Source: Sphingobium baderi (GTDB lineage: Bacteria; Pseudomonadota; Alphaproteobacteria; Sphingomonadales; Sphingomonadaceae). Taken from it: 21,405 bases of DNA. Made by a program: the position numbers and the translations under genes. The stretch lies in the NCBI RefSeq assembly GCF_001456115.1, contig NZ_CP013269.1, forward strand, positions 1 to 21,405. The letters are read 5' to 3'. The notes below the pieces were generated by a model. It did not search any database and had not been told where the DNA came from. It saw only the letters and a list, made by a program, of their open reading frames with translations. How positions within the stretch are numbered: position 1 is the stretch's first letter; every line of letters starts with the position of its first letter. Positions 6,935 through 13,669 of the stretch are shown in pieces.

Positions 6935-7277
6935 CGTCCTTACTCCCTTCAAATCGCCTGTCCGGCGATGGCCATGCCATCGGCCGGAACACGGACGGCC
7001 AAGAACGCCGGCGAGAGAGGGGGGCAGCGGGATTCGACGGGGGTGGAGCGGCCGCAGCGCAGCGAGGCACGGCCCCGTCTAATCCCGTTGCGGGGGAGAG
7101 GCGGCCGGGACCGCCTTCCCCCTTCAAACAAACATCGACGCCGGCGCACGCCGGCACATCGCCCACGAGATCCGCGCAGCGATCTCGCCCCGCCATGTGG
7201 ATCGTTACCTTGGGCCAAGACCGCTTGCGGGCTTGGGGAGCGAAGCGAGTAGAGCCACGGTGCCGCGCCAGCGGCAG
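6935..7277. other. Intergenic region with a looser hairpin cluster (7126-7186)
   Basis: No convincing gene is present in about 340 bp. AAACAAACA (7126-7134) is followed by GCCGGC-GCAC-GCCGGC (7140-7155) and by GAGATC/GATCTC arms (7167-7172, 7181-7186). The order AAACAAACA, then a GCCGGC hairpin, then a GATC-containing hairpin is the same as at 3630-3706. It is followed by small dyads such as GAGCGAAGCGAG near 7238-7250. The two clusters flank the rep-par block. Confidence 0.5.
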
Positions 7278-7309
7278 GCGCTTAATCGCTTAATCGCTTA
7301 GTCGCTTAT
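7278..7309 (+). repeat. Four tandem octamers of the TCGCTTAG type
   Basis: GCGCTTAA, TCGCTTAA, TCGCTTAG and TCGCTTAT lie back to back with an 8-bp period. This is the third cluster of the partition-type octamer. It is 1 kb from the parA promoter and just upstream of the toxin-antitoxin operon, so it may act at a distance as centromere DNA or also influence that operon. Confidence 0.75.
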
Positions 7310-7356
7310 TATTATTGGCTATCAGGATTTGGGCCTTGAAAATAATGCGTTTCTGC

Positions 7357-7382
7357 ATTACCTTGCCTTATATGGAGGTAAT
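7357..7382 (+). promoter_or_regulatory. Inverted repeat over the antitoxin ribosome site (candidate operator)
   Basis: ATTACCT (7357-7363) and AGGTAAT (7376-7382) are perfect 7-bp arms, 12 bp apart. The right arm overlaps the GGAGG ribosome site of the antitoxin gene. AbrB-type antitoxins commonly bind such dyads and repress their own operon. The same arms could form an RNA hairpin hiding the ribosome site. A weak -35-like TTGAAA lies at 7336-7341. Confidence 0.55.
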
Positions 7383-7386
7383 GACC

Positions 7387-7662
7387 ATGACGACATTAAG
7401 CGTGACCACGCGGGGCCAGGTGACGTTTCGGAAGGATATTCTGAAACATCTCGGCATCCAGCCCGGTGGCAAGATCAGGCTCGACCTGCTGCCCGATGGG
7501 CGGGCGGAACTGAAAGCGGACCAGCCAAAGGGTTCGTGGCGGGCGCTGCACGGGATGCTCAAGGGGAAGGGCGACGGTCCCCGGTTCACGATCGAGGAAA
7601 TCAACGACGCTATTGCGGAAGCGGGCGCTGCTGCGGGTGTGGCCGGTCTGGACGGTAAATGA
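7387..7662 (+). CDS. AbrB/SpoVT-type antitoxin (91 aa)
   Basis: The N-terminus (TTLSVTTRGQVTFRKDILKH) is a swapped-hairpin AbrB domain: beta strand, T-x-R-G-Q-V-T/x, then KDILKHLGIQPGGKIRLDLL. The C-terminal half (SWRALHGMLKGKGDGPRFTI) is of the kind that wraps the partner toxin. The start is ATG 7387, eight bases after GGAGG. The upstream in-frame ATG 7381 is too close to that box, and the longer frame to 7315 lacks a ribosome site. It overlaps the toxin gene by four bases (ATGA). It should neutralise the PIN toxin and repress the operon, so loss of the plasmid would free the toxin. Confidence 0.88.
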   Translation: MTTLSVTTRGQVTFRKDILKHLGIQPGGKIRLDLLPDGRAELKADQPKGSWRALHGMLKGKGDGPRFTIEEINDAIAEAGAAAGVAGLDGK

Positions 7663-8057
7663 AGATCACGGCCGACACGAACGTCTTGCTGCGCCTGGTG
7701 CTGGCGGACGACGAAGCGCAGGGCCTCGCCGCCGTCGAAGCGATGGAAAGCGCAAGCCACGTTGCCATCAGCGTGCATTCACTGTGCGAACTCGCCTGGG
7801 TTCTGGAACGACTCTACAAGAAAACCCGGCCCGAAATTGCCGCCGCGATCCGAGGCGTGATCGACGCGGAGAACGTCGTCGTCAATCGCCCTGCGGTGGA
7901 AGCGGGCCTGGCTATCCTCGATGCGGGCGGCGACTTTGCGGACGGGGTGATCGCTTTCGACGGCCGATTCCACGGCGGGGAGACGTTCGTGTCCTTCGAC
8001 AAAACGGCGGTCAAACTGCTGAAAGGGCAGGGGGCCGCCGCCCATCTGCTGAAATAG
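7659..8057 (+). CDS. PIN-domain toxin, VapC-like ribonuclease (132 aa)
   Basis: PIN-domain acidic residues are in the expected order: D6 in ADTNVLLRLV, E44 in SLCELAWVLE, D92/D95 in GGDFADGVIA and D114 in SFDKTAV. They would hold Mg2+ for RNA cleavage. Length is typical of VapC toxins. The start overlaps the antitoxin stop (ATGA), ensuring coupled translation. The RNA target cannot be read from sequence. The pair is a likely post-segregational stability module for this small plasmid. Confidence 0.9.
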   Translation: MKITADTNVLLRLVLADDEAQGLAAVEAMESASHVAISVHSLCELAWVLERLYKKTRPEIAAAIRGVIDAENVVVNRPAVEAGLAILDAGGDFADGVIAFDGRFHGGETFVSFDKTAVKLLKGQGAAAHLLK

Positions 8058-8059
8058 CC

Positions 8060-8668
8060 ATGCGAGCGATCTTCATCCGGCATGGGGAAAGCACCGGCAA
8101 CGCCGGCGTGCCGTGCCATGATCTCGCGACGATCGAACTGACGGAGCGCGGCCACGAACAGGCGAGTGCGGTCGCGTCGAGCTGGACGCAAGCGCCCGCG
8201 CTCATCGTCACGTCGCCCTATACCCGCACCCGGCAGACGGCCGCGCCGACGATCGCGCGCTTTCCCGGCGTGCCGGTGGAAGTGTGGCCGATCGAAGAGT
8301 TCACCTATCTGCAACCGGCGCGCTGGAACGGCACGCGCAGCGCGGAGCGGATGCCGCACCTCGAACGCTATTGGAACGCGGCCGATCCTGATTATTGCGA
8401 CGGGGAAGGGGCAGAGAGCTTCGCCACCCTGCTACGGCGCTGCGAGGCCGCGCTGGCGCGGCTCGCCGCCATGCCGCCCGCCTCGCTGGTCTATGTGTTC
8501 GGGCATGGGCAGTTCATTCAGGCCGCGCGCGCGATCGTCGCTGACGCCCATCTGGACGAACGGGCCAAGATGCGGGCGTTCTGGCGCAAGGGCGAGCCGC
8601 CAGCGATCGCCAATGCGCAGCGGGTAGGGTTTCATTTGCAAGGAAATCGCTGGGCCTGCACAACGTGA
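8060..8668 (+). CDS. Histidine phosphatase family protein (202 aa)
   Basis: The phosphatase signature RHGES lies at residues 7-11, with H8 the phospho-acceptor. A second histidine is in FGHGQF (H149), with conserved-looking SPYTRTRQTA (52-61, containing R56) and E80. These fit the phosphoglycerate-mutase-like (branch 1) superfamily, whose members act on varied phosphate esters; the substrate here is unknown. There is no signal peptide, so it is cytoplasmic. The ATG is two bases after the toxin stop, indicating one operon with the toxin-antitoxin pair. Whether it takes part in that system or is a passenger is open. Confidence 0.88.
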   Translation: MRAIFIRHGESTGNAGVPCHDLATIELTERGHEQASAVASSWTQAPALIVTSPYTRTRQTAAPTIARFPGVPVEVWPIEEFTYLQPARWNGTRSAERMPHLERYWNAADPDYCDGEGAESFATLLRRCEAALARLAAMPPASLVYVFGHGQFIQAARAIVADAHLDERAKMRAFWRKGEPPAIANAQRVGFHLQGNRWACTT

Positions 8669-8737
8669 TAGCCGTTCGCTTGATCGCCCTATATGACTGA
8701 ATGCAATGCGATAATAGATATTCGGAGGCTTAGCCTT

Positions 8738-9034
8738 ATGTCTACCCGTCCGCAATTCTCCCGCATCCTACATTTTGTAGGTATGCTCGCTATGAGCGTG
8801 ACCGGTACTGCTACAATTGCGCAGGAAGCGCGCCCGCCATTGCAGACAAAGCAGCAGGGCCCCTGTACATTATCGGGACACGGATTCACGGTAGCGGCTC
8901 GACAGCGATCGTTTCGGCAGGTTCCGCCCCGTTGCCGACATTACGGACACGTGTCAGCCTCGCTGAATGGAGACGCAATCAGAAGTAGTGCAAACGGCGA
9001 CCAATCAGCGGGGCGACAAGCCTCAAGAGGGTGA
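8738..9034 (+). CDS. Small putative exported protein, probably a 5' gene remnant (98 aa)
   Basis: GGAGG (8724-8728) precedes ATG 8738. The first 29 residues (basic STRPQFSR, then hydrophobic ILHFVGMLAMSVTGTATIAQ) look like a signal peptide. After about residue 45 the text becomes arginine- and serine-rich with no recognisable fold, and it runs into the region of the antisense GNAT fragment. I think a real signal-peptide gene start is joined to unrelated DNA. I do not recognise a family. Confidence 0.4.
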   Translation: MSTRPQFSRILHFVGMLAMSVTGTATIAQEARPPLQTKQQGPCTLSGHGFTVAARQRSFRQVPPRCRHYGHVSASLNGDAIRSSANGDQSAGRQASRG

Positions 9035-9303
9035 CAGGCGCTGGAGCTTGATGCGACGTGGAAGATCAGGAAGAGCAAGCCACGGCGACGTACCCATTCC
9101 TCGGCGGACTTCACCAGGCTTGCTCCAAGCCCACGTCCCTGCCACCGTGTCCGGATAGCCAGATTAAAAGAGGCAAATTCTGCAGCGCCTTCGATGTACA
9201 CGCTCCGTACATCTATGTAGCCGACGAGGTCGCCTATGCGTTGCAGGACGAAGATGCCTCGCTCGCCGGCTACGGCGGCGTTTAGTTCGGCAGTTGTGCG
9301 GCG
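8941..9303 (-). pseudogene. GNAT acetyltransferase fragment cut by IS6100
   Basis: Reading left from the IS6100 border at 9303, the frame gives VAGERGIFVLQRIGDLVGYI, then the acetyl-CoA binding motif A, RWQGRGLGASLVKSAEEWVR (Q-x-x-G-x-G type), with strand-forming LLFLIFHV after it. The N-terminus is missing at the IS6100 border. Past about 9040 the text no longer resembles a GNAT C-terminus (no motif B region with N-x-x-A and aromatic residues). The gene is therefore broken at both ends. The original substrate is unknown. Confidence 0.7.
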
Positions 9304-10183
9304 GGCTCTGTTGCAAAGATTGGCGGCAGTCAGAGGTAGGCTGTCGCTCTGCGCCGATCAGGCGGCTGCTGCGAAATGGTGGTTGAGCATGCCCATGGCC
9401 TCCGTCAGCGCCGAGGGCCCAATGCCAAAAGCTCTCTCCACAAGGCGCACCTCGCCCCTGATGCCGGGCTGCAGGCACCAGGGGCGAGCCTGTCCTTTGC
9501 GCAGGGCTCGCATGACTTCGAATCCCTTGATCGTGGCATAGGCCGTGGGGATCGATTTGAAACCGCGCACCGGCTTGATCAGTATCTTGAGCTTTCCGTG
9601 ATCGGCCTCGATCACGTTATTGAGATACTTCACCTGCCGGTGGGCCGTCTCCCGGTCCAGCTTTCCTTCGCGCTTCAATTCGGTGATCGCTGCACCATAG
9701 CTCGGCGCTTTGTCGGTATTGAGCGTGGCAGGCTTTTCCCAGTGCTTCAGGCCTCGCAGGGCCTTGCCCAGGAACCGCTTCGCTGCCTTGGCGCTGCGGG
9801 TCGGCGACAGGTAGAAATCGATCGTGTCGCCCCGCTTGTCGACTGCCCGGTACAGGTAGGTCCACTTGCCCCGCACCTTGACGTAGGTTTCATCCAGGCG
9901 CCAGCTCGGATCAAAGCCACGCCGCCAGAACCAGCGCAGCCGCTTCTCCATCTCCGGGGCGTAGCACTGGACCCAGCGATAGATCGTCGTATGGTCGACC
10001 GAAATGCCGCGTTCCGCCAGCATTTCCTCAAGGTCGCGATAGCTGATCGGATAGCGACAATACCAGCGCACCGCCCACAGGATCACATCACCCTGGAAAT
10101 GGCGCCACTTGAAATCCGTCATCGTTCCGTCCGTCCAATCTCCGCCAAGCATGCTCAAGCTTCACGATTTTTGCAACAGAGCC
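9304..10183. mobile_element. IS6100 (IS6 family), complete, 880 bp
   Basis: The 14-bp termini GGCTCTGTTGCAAA (9304-9317) and TTTGCAACAGAGCC (10170-10183) are perfect inverted repeats and enclose exactly 880 bp. They and the encoded transposase match IS6100 as I know it. The flanking 8-mers differ (GTGCGGCG at 9296-9303 against GCCCGGCG at 10184-10191), so there is no clean target duplication. That suggests a later deletion or cointegrate-type event at one border. Confidence 0.96.
9358..10152 (-). CDS. tnpA: IS6100 transposase (IS6 family, 264 aa)
   Basis: This is a DDE transposase with an N-terminal helix-turn-helix part (YRDLEEMLAERGISVDHTTI). The catalytic residues lie in WRLDETYVKV, LNTDKAPSYG and NNVIEADHGK. 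It carries out replicative transposition that forms cointegrates. The start is ATG 10152 (MLGGDW); a shorter form from ATG 10122 (MTDFKWRHFQ) is also used in annotations. It fills the IS almost entirely and looks intact, so it can still drive deletions and fusions of neighbouring DNA, as it seems to have done to the GNAT gene. Confidence 0.97.
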   Translation of the reverse strand: MLGGDWTDGTMTDFKWRHFQGDVILWAVRWYCRYPISYRDLEEMLAERGISVDHTTIYRWVQCYAPEMEKRLRWFWRRGFDPSWRLDETYVKVRGKWTYLYRAVDKRGDTIDFYLSPTRSAKAAKRFLGKALRGLKHWEKPATLNTDKAPSYGAAITELKREGKLDRETAHRQVKYLNNVIEADHGKLKILIKPVRGFKSIPTAYATIKGFEVMRALRKGQARPWCLQPGIRGEVRLVERAFGIGPSALTEAMGMLNHHFAAAA

Positions 10184-10238
10184 GCCCGGCGGACCCGGTG
10201 CATGTGATGACCACATACGAAGCCTCATTATCATAGCT

Positions 10239-10270
10239 GATCGAAGGCCCGTATGCGATGAGATTCGATC
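10239..10270 (+). promoter_or_regulatory. Inverted repeat upstream of the MFS gene (candidate operator)
   Basis: GATCGAA (10239-10245) and TTCGATC (10264-10270) are perfect 7-bp arms in the 103 bp between IS6100 and the MFS start. A regulator gene would often lie divergently here, but IS6100 occupies that place. The function is a guess from position. Confidence 0.3.
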
Positions 10271-10286
10271 CGGTGCAGGAAACCCG

Positions 10287-11359
10287 ATGGAGAATACACA
10301 GGGATCGATAGCCATCGAATTTCGTCAGGGCTGGGGGTGGCTGGTCCTCGCGGCGCTGACGATCTCGACCATCGGCGATGAAATCACGCTGCTGACGTTG
10401 ATGTTCCGCACCGCCGAAAGCGCGCGCGCCTATGGCGTGCCGGCGCTGCTGATTGCCGAGTTGCTTCCGGGCCTGATCGCCGCACCCTGGGCGGGCCGCC
10501 TTATCGACCGCAGAGGCGCAGGCCGCGTTCTAGTCGTCGTGTCGGCGCTACAAGCGGCGGCGATCGCGCTCATCGCCTACTATCCAGCATTCACGCTCGC
10601 CGGGGCCGCGCTGCTCAGTGTGCTGTTCACGATCACCAGCGCGGCCACCTTCGCGCTGATCCCGGTTCTGGCAAGCGCGCTCGGCATGACGCTCGCGCGG
10701 GCCAACAGCTTTCTCGAAGTCGTCCGCAGCCTCGGAATGCTCGCCGGTCCTGTCGCCGGCGGCGTGCTGGTGGGCTGGATGGGATCGACAAACGCCCTCC
10801 TGATTGACGCCGCCAGCTTCACCCTGCTGCTGCTCGTAGTCGCGATGAGCGGTCTGCGCCGCGCGCCGCAGGAGCATGAGACGGAAGAAACCACGTTGCT
10901 CGCCGATTATCGGCCGCTGCTCGGCAATCGGCGCGTGATGGTGGTGACCGGCGCGCTCAGTCTTGAAGTGTTTGCGACCGCCATCGCCGATGTCGCCTTT
11001 GTGTTCCTTATCATCATGACCCTGAAAAGCGGCCCTGCCACGTTCGGCGTGCTGACCGCTTTGTGGGCCGCCGGAATGCTGGTCGGCGCGGCCCTGGCCG
11101 AACGGATCATCGGCTGCAGGATCGGCCTGGCTGCGTTCGGAACCGCCGCGATCATGGGCGCGACCATGCTGCTGATCGGTCTCGCGCCTGTAAGCCTTGT
11201 GATCGTTGGCATCGCCTTCATCGCCGGCGGCGGCGCCAACAGCGTTCACAATGTCGCCGTACGGACCCTGCTGCAATCCGAATGCCCGCCCGCCGATCAT
11301 GGCAAGGTCGCCGCGATCTACGGCGCGGTGACGCGCACCGCTGCGATCGGCGGCTATGT
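10287..11359 (+). pseudogene. 5' part of an MFS efflux transporter gene, disrupted by the Tn3-family transposon
   Basis: The frame encodes 357 residues with about eleven hydrophobic helices. The first helix begins near WGWLVLAALTISTIGDEITL. The loop motif GRLIDRRGAGRVL (about residues 70-82) matches the motif-A loop between helices 2 and 3 of MFS drug efflux proteins. The text is closest to the MefA/DHA3-like macrolide-type efflux group, but the substrate is not certain. In the present state the frame enters the transposon repeat and stops at TGA 11364-11366, losing the last helix. Joining 11359 to 3227 restores 405 aa. AGGAAA lies just before the ATG. Before the insertion this was probably an active gene brought or flanked by IS6100. 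Confidence 0.9.
11355..11359 (+). repeat. Target-site duplication TATGT (left copy)
   Basis: It abuts the GGGG tip at 11360 and equals 3222-3226. In the uninterrupted MFS gene it occurs once, in codons for Tyr-Val. Confidence 0.9.
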
Positions 11360-11397
11360 GGGGTGACTACACGAAAGTGACGTTTCTGCACGCTAAG
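11360..11397 (+). repeat. Left terminal inverted repeat (38 bp) of the Tn3-family transposon
   Basis: It begins GGGGTGACTACACGAAAGTG and ends CTAAG; 37 of 38 positions agree with the right end. The tip faces left, so the element lies to the right. The direction is opposite to what an element lying between 3222 and 11359 would need. Confidence 0.95.
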
Positions 11398-11455
11398 GGC
11401 GAACAAATCCGGTACAATGCCAGCAGAGGCTAACGGTATGCGTTCAACGGCGTGT

Positions 11456-12247
11456 TCAACCTTGCGGGCGCCGATATGGGAGGGCCGCAAGCCGGCTCAC
11501 CAACGATCGAGGGAGAGCCCTGCTCGCCAAATATGTGAGCCGGTTGCTGATCCCGGGTATGGCGAAGGATCGCCGATGAACCAGAGCATGGACTGCATGG
11601 GCCGCGCATCGATCAACGTCCATCAAACCCAACTTTCCCCACTTCAAATCGCTTAGGGTCGCCATGTCGGTGCCGATGCCTCCGGGTGCAAAAGACCCAA
11701 CGCTCACTCTCGTCCCGGCAAGCTCGACGGAAAGCGCCCGCATGAGGGTACTCACATAGGCTTTCGACGCGCCGTAGACCGCTTGGAAAGGTACGGATGT
11801 TTCGCCCCCCAAGCTCGACACCGCGATTATTGAGGATTCAAATGGCTGCTGCCTGAAAATCGCAATCAGGCGGGACAGCAAATCCGTGAAGCCGACGACG
11901 TTTGTTCCTATCACCTCGGCATAGGCGTCGGCACGGCTAGCATCAAACGGACCGGCGCTCGTCAGCCCGGCAGCCAAGAAAGCCGCGTTGACCTCCAACT
12001 CTGTAACCTTGGCCGCAATCTTCTCTCTACCATCGCTTTCACGTTGATCAGCCACTACGATTTCGCACGGGACATTAAACCGCTCGCCAATTTCGGCTTG
12101 TAGCGCCCGCAAGTTGTCGAGCCTTCGTCCAACAATCAGGGGTTTGGCCTGGTACGATGCCGCCAAGCGGAGGGCGGTTGCCCTGCCCAGACCGGCTGAG
12201 GCCCCTGTAACCAGCACCCACGAGTTCTTGATCGGCAGCGGTCTCAT
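11456..12247 (-). CDS. SDR family NAD(P)-dependent oxidoreductase (263 aa)
   Basis: This is a classical short-chain dehydrogenase/reductase. The cofactor motif is TGASAGLG (14-21), followed by a variant NNAG motif (NAAFLAAG, 87-94), N116, S144/S145 and the catalytic Y158-x-x-x-K162 in YGASK. R41/R42 after the second strand (VGRRLDN) favour NADP(H). The substrate is unknown. Its start overlaps the stop of tnpR2 by ATGA, so it is translated as a passenger of the resolvase transcript. It lies 58 bp inside the left end of the transposon. The C-terminus (RLTYLASRALPRSLVSRLAA) is amphipathic, perhaps membrane-associated. Confidence 0.92.
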   Translation of the reverse strand: MRPLPIKNSWVLVTGASAGLGRATALRLAASYQAKPLIVGRRLDNLRALQAEIGERFNVPCEIVVADQRESDGREKIAAKVTELEVNAAFLAAGLTSAGPFDASRADAYAEVIGTNVVGFTDLLSRLIAIFRQQPFESSIIAVSSLGGETSVPFQAVYGASKAYVSTLMRALSVELAGTRVSVGSFAPGGIGTDMATLSDLKWGKLGLMDVDRCAAHAVHALVHRRSFAIPGISNRLTYLASRALPRSLVSRLAALPYRRPQG

Positions 12248-12795
12248 GTGCCTTCCAGCGCTTTGTACAGGGCGGTTTTGCCGATCTTGAGACGGGCGGC
12301 GGCCTCGCGCACGGTAAGTCCCGCCTCGATGTGCGCCCGCGCCTTGCGCAGCTTGTCGGGAGTGACGACAGGGCGGCGACCGCCCTTACTACCGCGCTCG
12401 CGCGCGGCTCGCAGGCCAGCATGGGTGCGTTCCCGGATCAGATCGCGCTCGAATTGGGCAAGCGAGCCGAAGATGTTGAATACCAGCATCCCGCCCGACG
12501 TGGTGGTATCGATCTGCTCGGTGAGCGAGCGGAAACCCACGCCGCGCGCCGCCAGCTCGCCGACTTTCTCGATCAGGTGGCTCATCGAGCGCCCAAGACG
12601 ATCGAGTTTCCAGACCACCAGCGTGTCGCCGGTACGCAGATAGGTGAGCGCCTCGGCCAGGCCTGGCCGATCGGCTTTTGCTCCAGATGCATGATCGTCG
12701 AATATCCGATCGCAACCGGCAGCGTTCAACGCGTCGAGCTGGAGCGCCAGCTTCTGGTCTGCGGTCGAGACGCGCGCATAGCCGATCAGCGCCAC
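12244..12795 (-). CDS. tnpR: Serine resolvase TnpR2 (183 aa)
   Basis: This is a resolvase/invertase with catalytic S10 in GYARVSTADQ, the arginine motif KLDRLGRS, FNIFGSLAQFERDLIRERT leading into the long E helix, and a C-terminal helix-turn-helix (TVREAAARLKIGKTALYKAL). Length is typical. It would resolve cointegrates at a res site upstream of itself. That upstream region is now cut 14 bp before the ATG by the Tni element, so the native promoter and most of the res DNA lie 4.6 kb away at 17378-17520. Expression now depends on sequences in the Tni end, or is lost. It is transcribed together with the SDR gene. Confidence 0.95.
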   Translation of the reverse strand: MALIGYARVSTADQKLALQLDALNAAGCDRIFDDHASGAKADRPGLAEALTYLRTGDTLVVWKLDRLGRSMSHLIEKVGELAARGVGFRSLTEQIDTTTSGGMLVFNIFGSLAQFERDLIRERTHAGLRAARERGSKGGRRPVVTPDKLRKARAHIEAGLTVREAAARLKIGKTALYKALEGT

Positions 12796-12801
12796 ATGCT
12801 A

Positions 12802-12809
12802 ACCGATCG
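12802..12809 (+). repeat. 8-bp direct repeat ACCGATCG flanking the Tni element (left)
   Basis: ACCGATCG abuts the TGT tip of the left end, and the same eight bases abut the right end at 17370-17377. If it is a target duplication, it is longer than the 5 bp of Tn5053/Tn7 relatives and the 6-7 bp of Tn552. The true end could also be shifted by some shared bases. Confidence 0.65.
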
Positions 12810-12860
12810 TGTAGATATCAGCGCTGATTGGCACCGTTCTGTCAGCGCTAAGTGACACCG
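12810..12860 (+). repeat. Left end of the Tni element with two 21-bp transposase-site repeats
   Basis: After the tip TGTAGA come TATCAGCGCTGATTGGCACC (from 12816) and TGTCAGCGCTAAGTGACACC (from 12840), spaced 24 bp. These look like tandem TniA binding sites. The tniB stop codon (12848-12850) lies inside the second repeat, so gene and end overlap. Confidence 0.82.
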
Positions 12861-13669
12861 ATCACGAGGGTGCTGCGTGCAGCTTCCACCACGTCGTCAG
12901 TGATCGCGTTCAGGCCGTTGATCCTCAGGATGCGCTCGATCTGAACGAACAGCCGGTGGAGCAGACGGAAGTTGCCGCCCGTGATCCGCACGATGGTGGC
13001 GACCGCCTGCGCGTCGGTGAAGTCCGCTTCGTCCATCGCGAGTCCGAGGTCGCGCCAGCGCCGCGTGAGGACAAAGGTCAGCTCCTGATCCTGCAAGGGC
13101 CGGTACTGGTGGGCGAAGCCGACACGGCTGAAAAGCTGTGCGTATCGCTCCATGCGCTTTTCGATGCCCGGCATCCCGATCAGGATAAGGCCGATGCCCT
13201 GCCGGTCGAACAGGTCACGCAGATATTCCAGCCCCGTGTTGGACAGGCGGTCGGCTTCATCGACGATCAGCAGTTCGACGAAATGCTTCCGGGGCGAAAC
13301 GACGATCTGATCCTTGGGCCGGACATGCTGATCGATACAGATATCGACCCGATCGATGAGGCGGGGCAGGTCCTGACGAAGCTCGCGCAGCGTGCTGCCG
13401 ACTGTCGGCGTATAGAACACGGCACGCGCACGGGCGAGGTCGGCATATATCTTGAGATCGGACGCCTGCCGCGCACCCCAGGTCATGAGCAGATCGACTG
13501 CGCCGTCCCAGCGCGCGTAGCGTCGCGCGGAAAGGGTTTTGCCGACGCCGGCCGTGCCGTGACACAAGCCAATGTAGCGGTGCTTGCGGACGGCGTTGGC
13601 AAACTCGGTGAAGCGGCGATGTTCCTGCGTCGAGATGAAGCTGGTGGCGCGAGCGCTGCCGTCTGCCAT
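12848..13669 (-). CDS. tniB: TniB-like AAA+ ATPase, transposition target-selection protein (273 aa)
   Basis: Walker A is GTAGVGKT (38-45) and Walker B is LLIVDEAD (133-140), followed by a sensor-like LILIGMPGIEKR segment. These are the features of the TniB/TnsC/MuB ATPase group, which load on target DNA and activate the partner DDE transposase. The start is ATG 13669, which shares one base with the tniA stop (TGATG). A much longer upstream open frame (to 14155) is merely the other frame of tniA. The stop codon lies within the left transposon end. No tniQ follows. Confidence 0.93.
   Translation of the reverse strand: MADGSARATSFISTQEHRRFTEFANAVRKHRYIGLCHGTAGVGKTLSARRYARWDGAVDLLMTWGARQASDLKIYADLARARAVFYTPTVGSTLRELRQDLPRLIDRVDICIDQHVRPKDQIVVSPRKHFVELLIVDEADRLSNTGLEYLRDLFDRQGIGLILIGMPGIEKRMERYAQLFSRVGFAHQYRPLQDQELTFVLTRRWRDLGLAMDEADFTDAQAVATIVRITGGNFRLLHRLFVQIERILRINGLNAITDDVVEAARSTLVIGVT

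Noticed and set aside
6949..7218. 89-93-aa minus-strand ORFs upstream of the SprT-like gene
   Set aside because: Composition is R/P/G-rich in overlapping frames, there is no recognisable domain, and the region contains dyads.
7613..8668. 351-aa version of the histidine phosphatase
   Set aside because: The N-terminal extension is an out-of-frame reading of the toxin gene; RHGES lies right after ATG 8060.
9296..10191. 8-bp target duplication around IS6100
   Set aside because: GTGCGGCG and GCCCGGCG differ at two positions, so it is not a clean duplication.
9376..10236. 286-aa plus-strand frame across IS6100
   Set aside because: It is antisense to the IS6100 transposase, a known shadow ORF of this kind of sequence.
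3222..11359. A transposon lying between the two 38-bp repeats in the linear map
   Set aside because: Both repeats have their GGGG tips towards this segment, so it is the target backbone and not the element.
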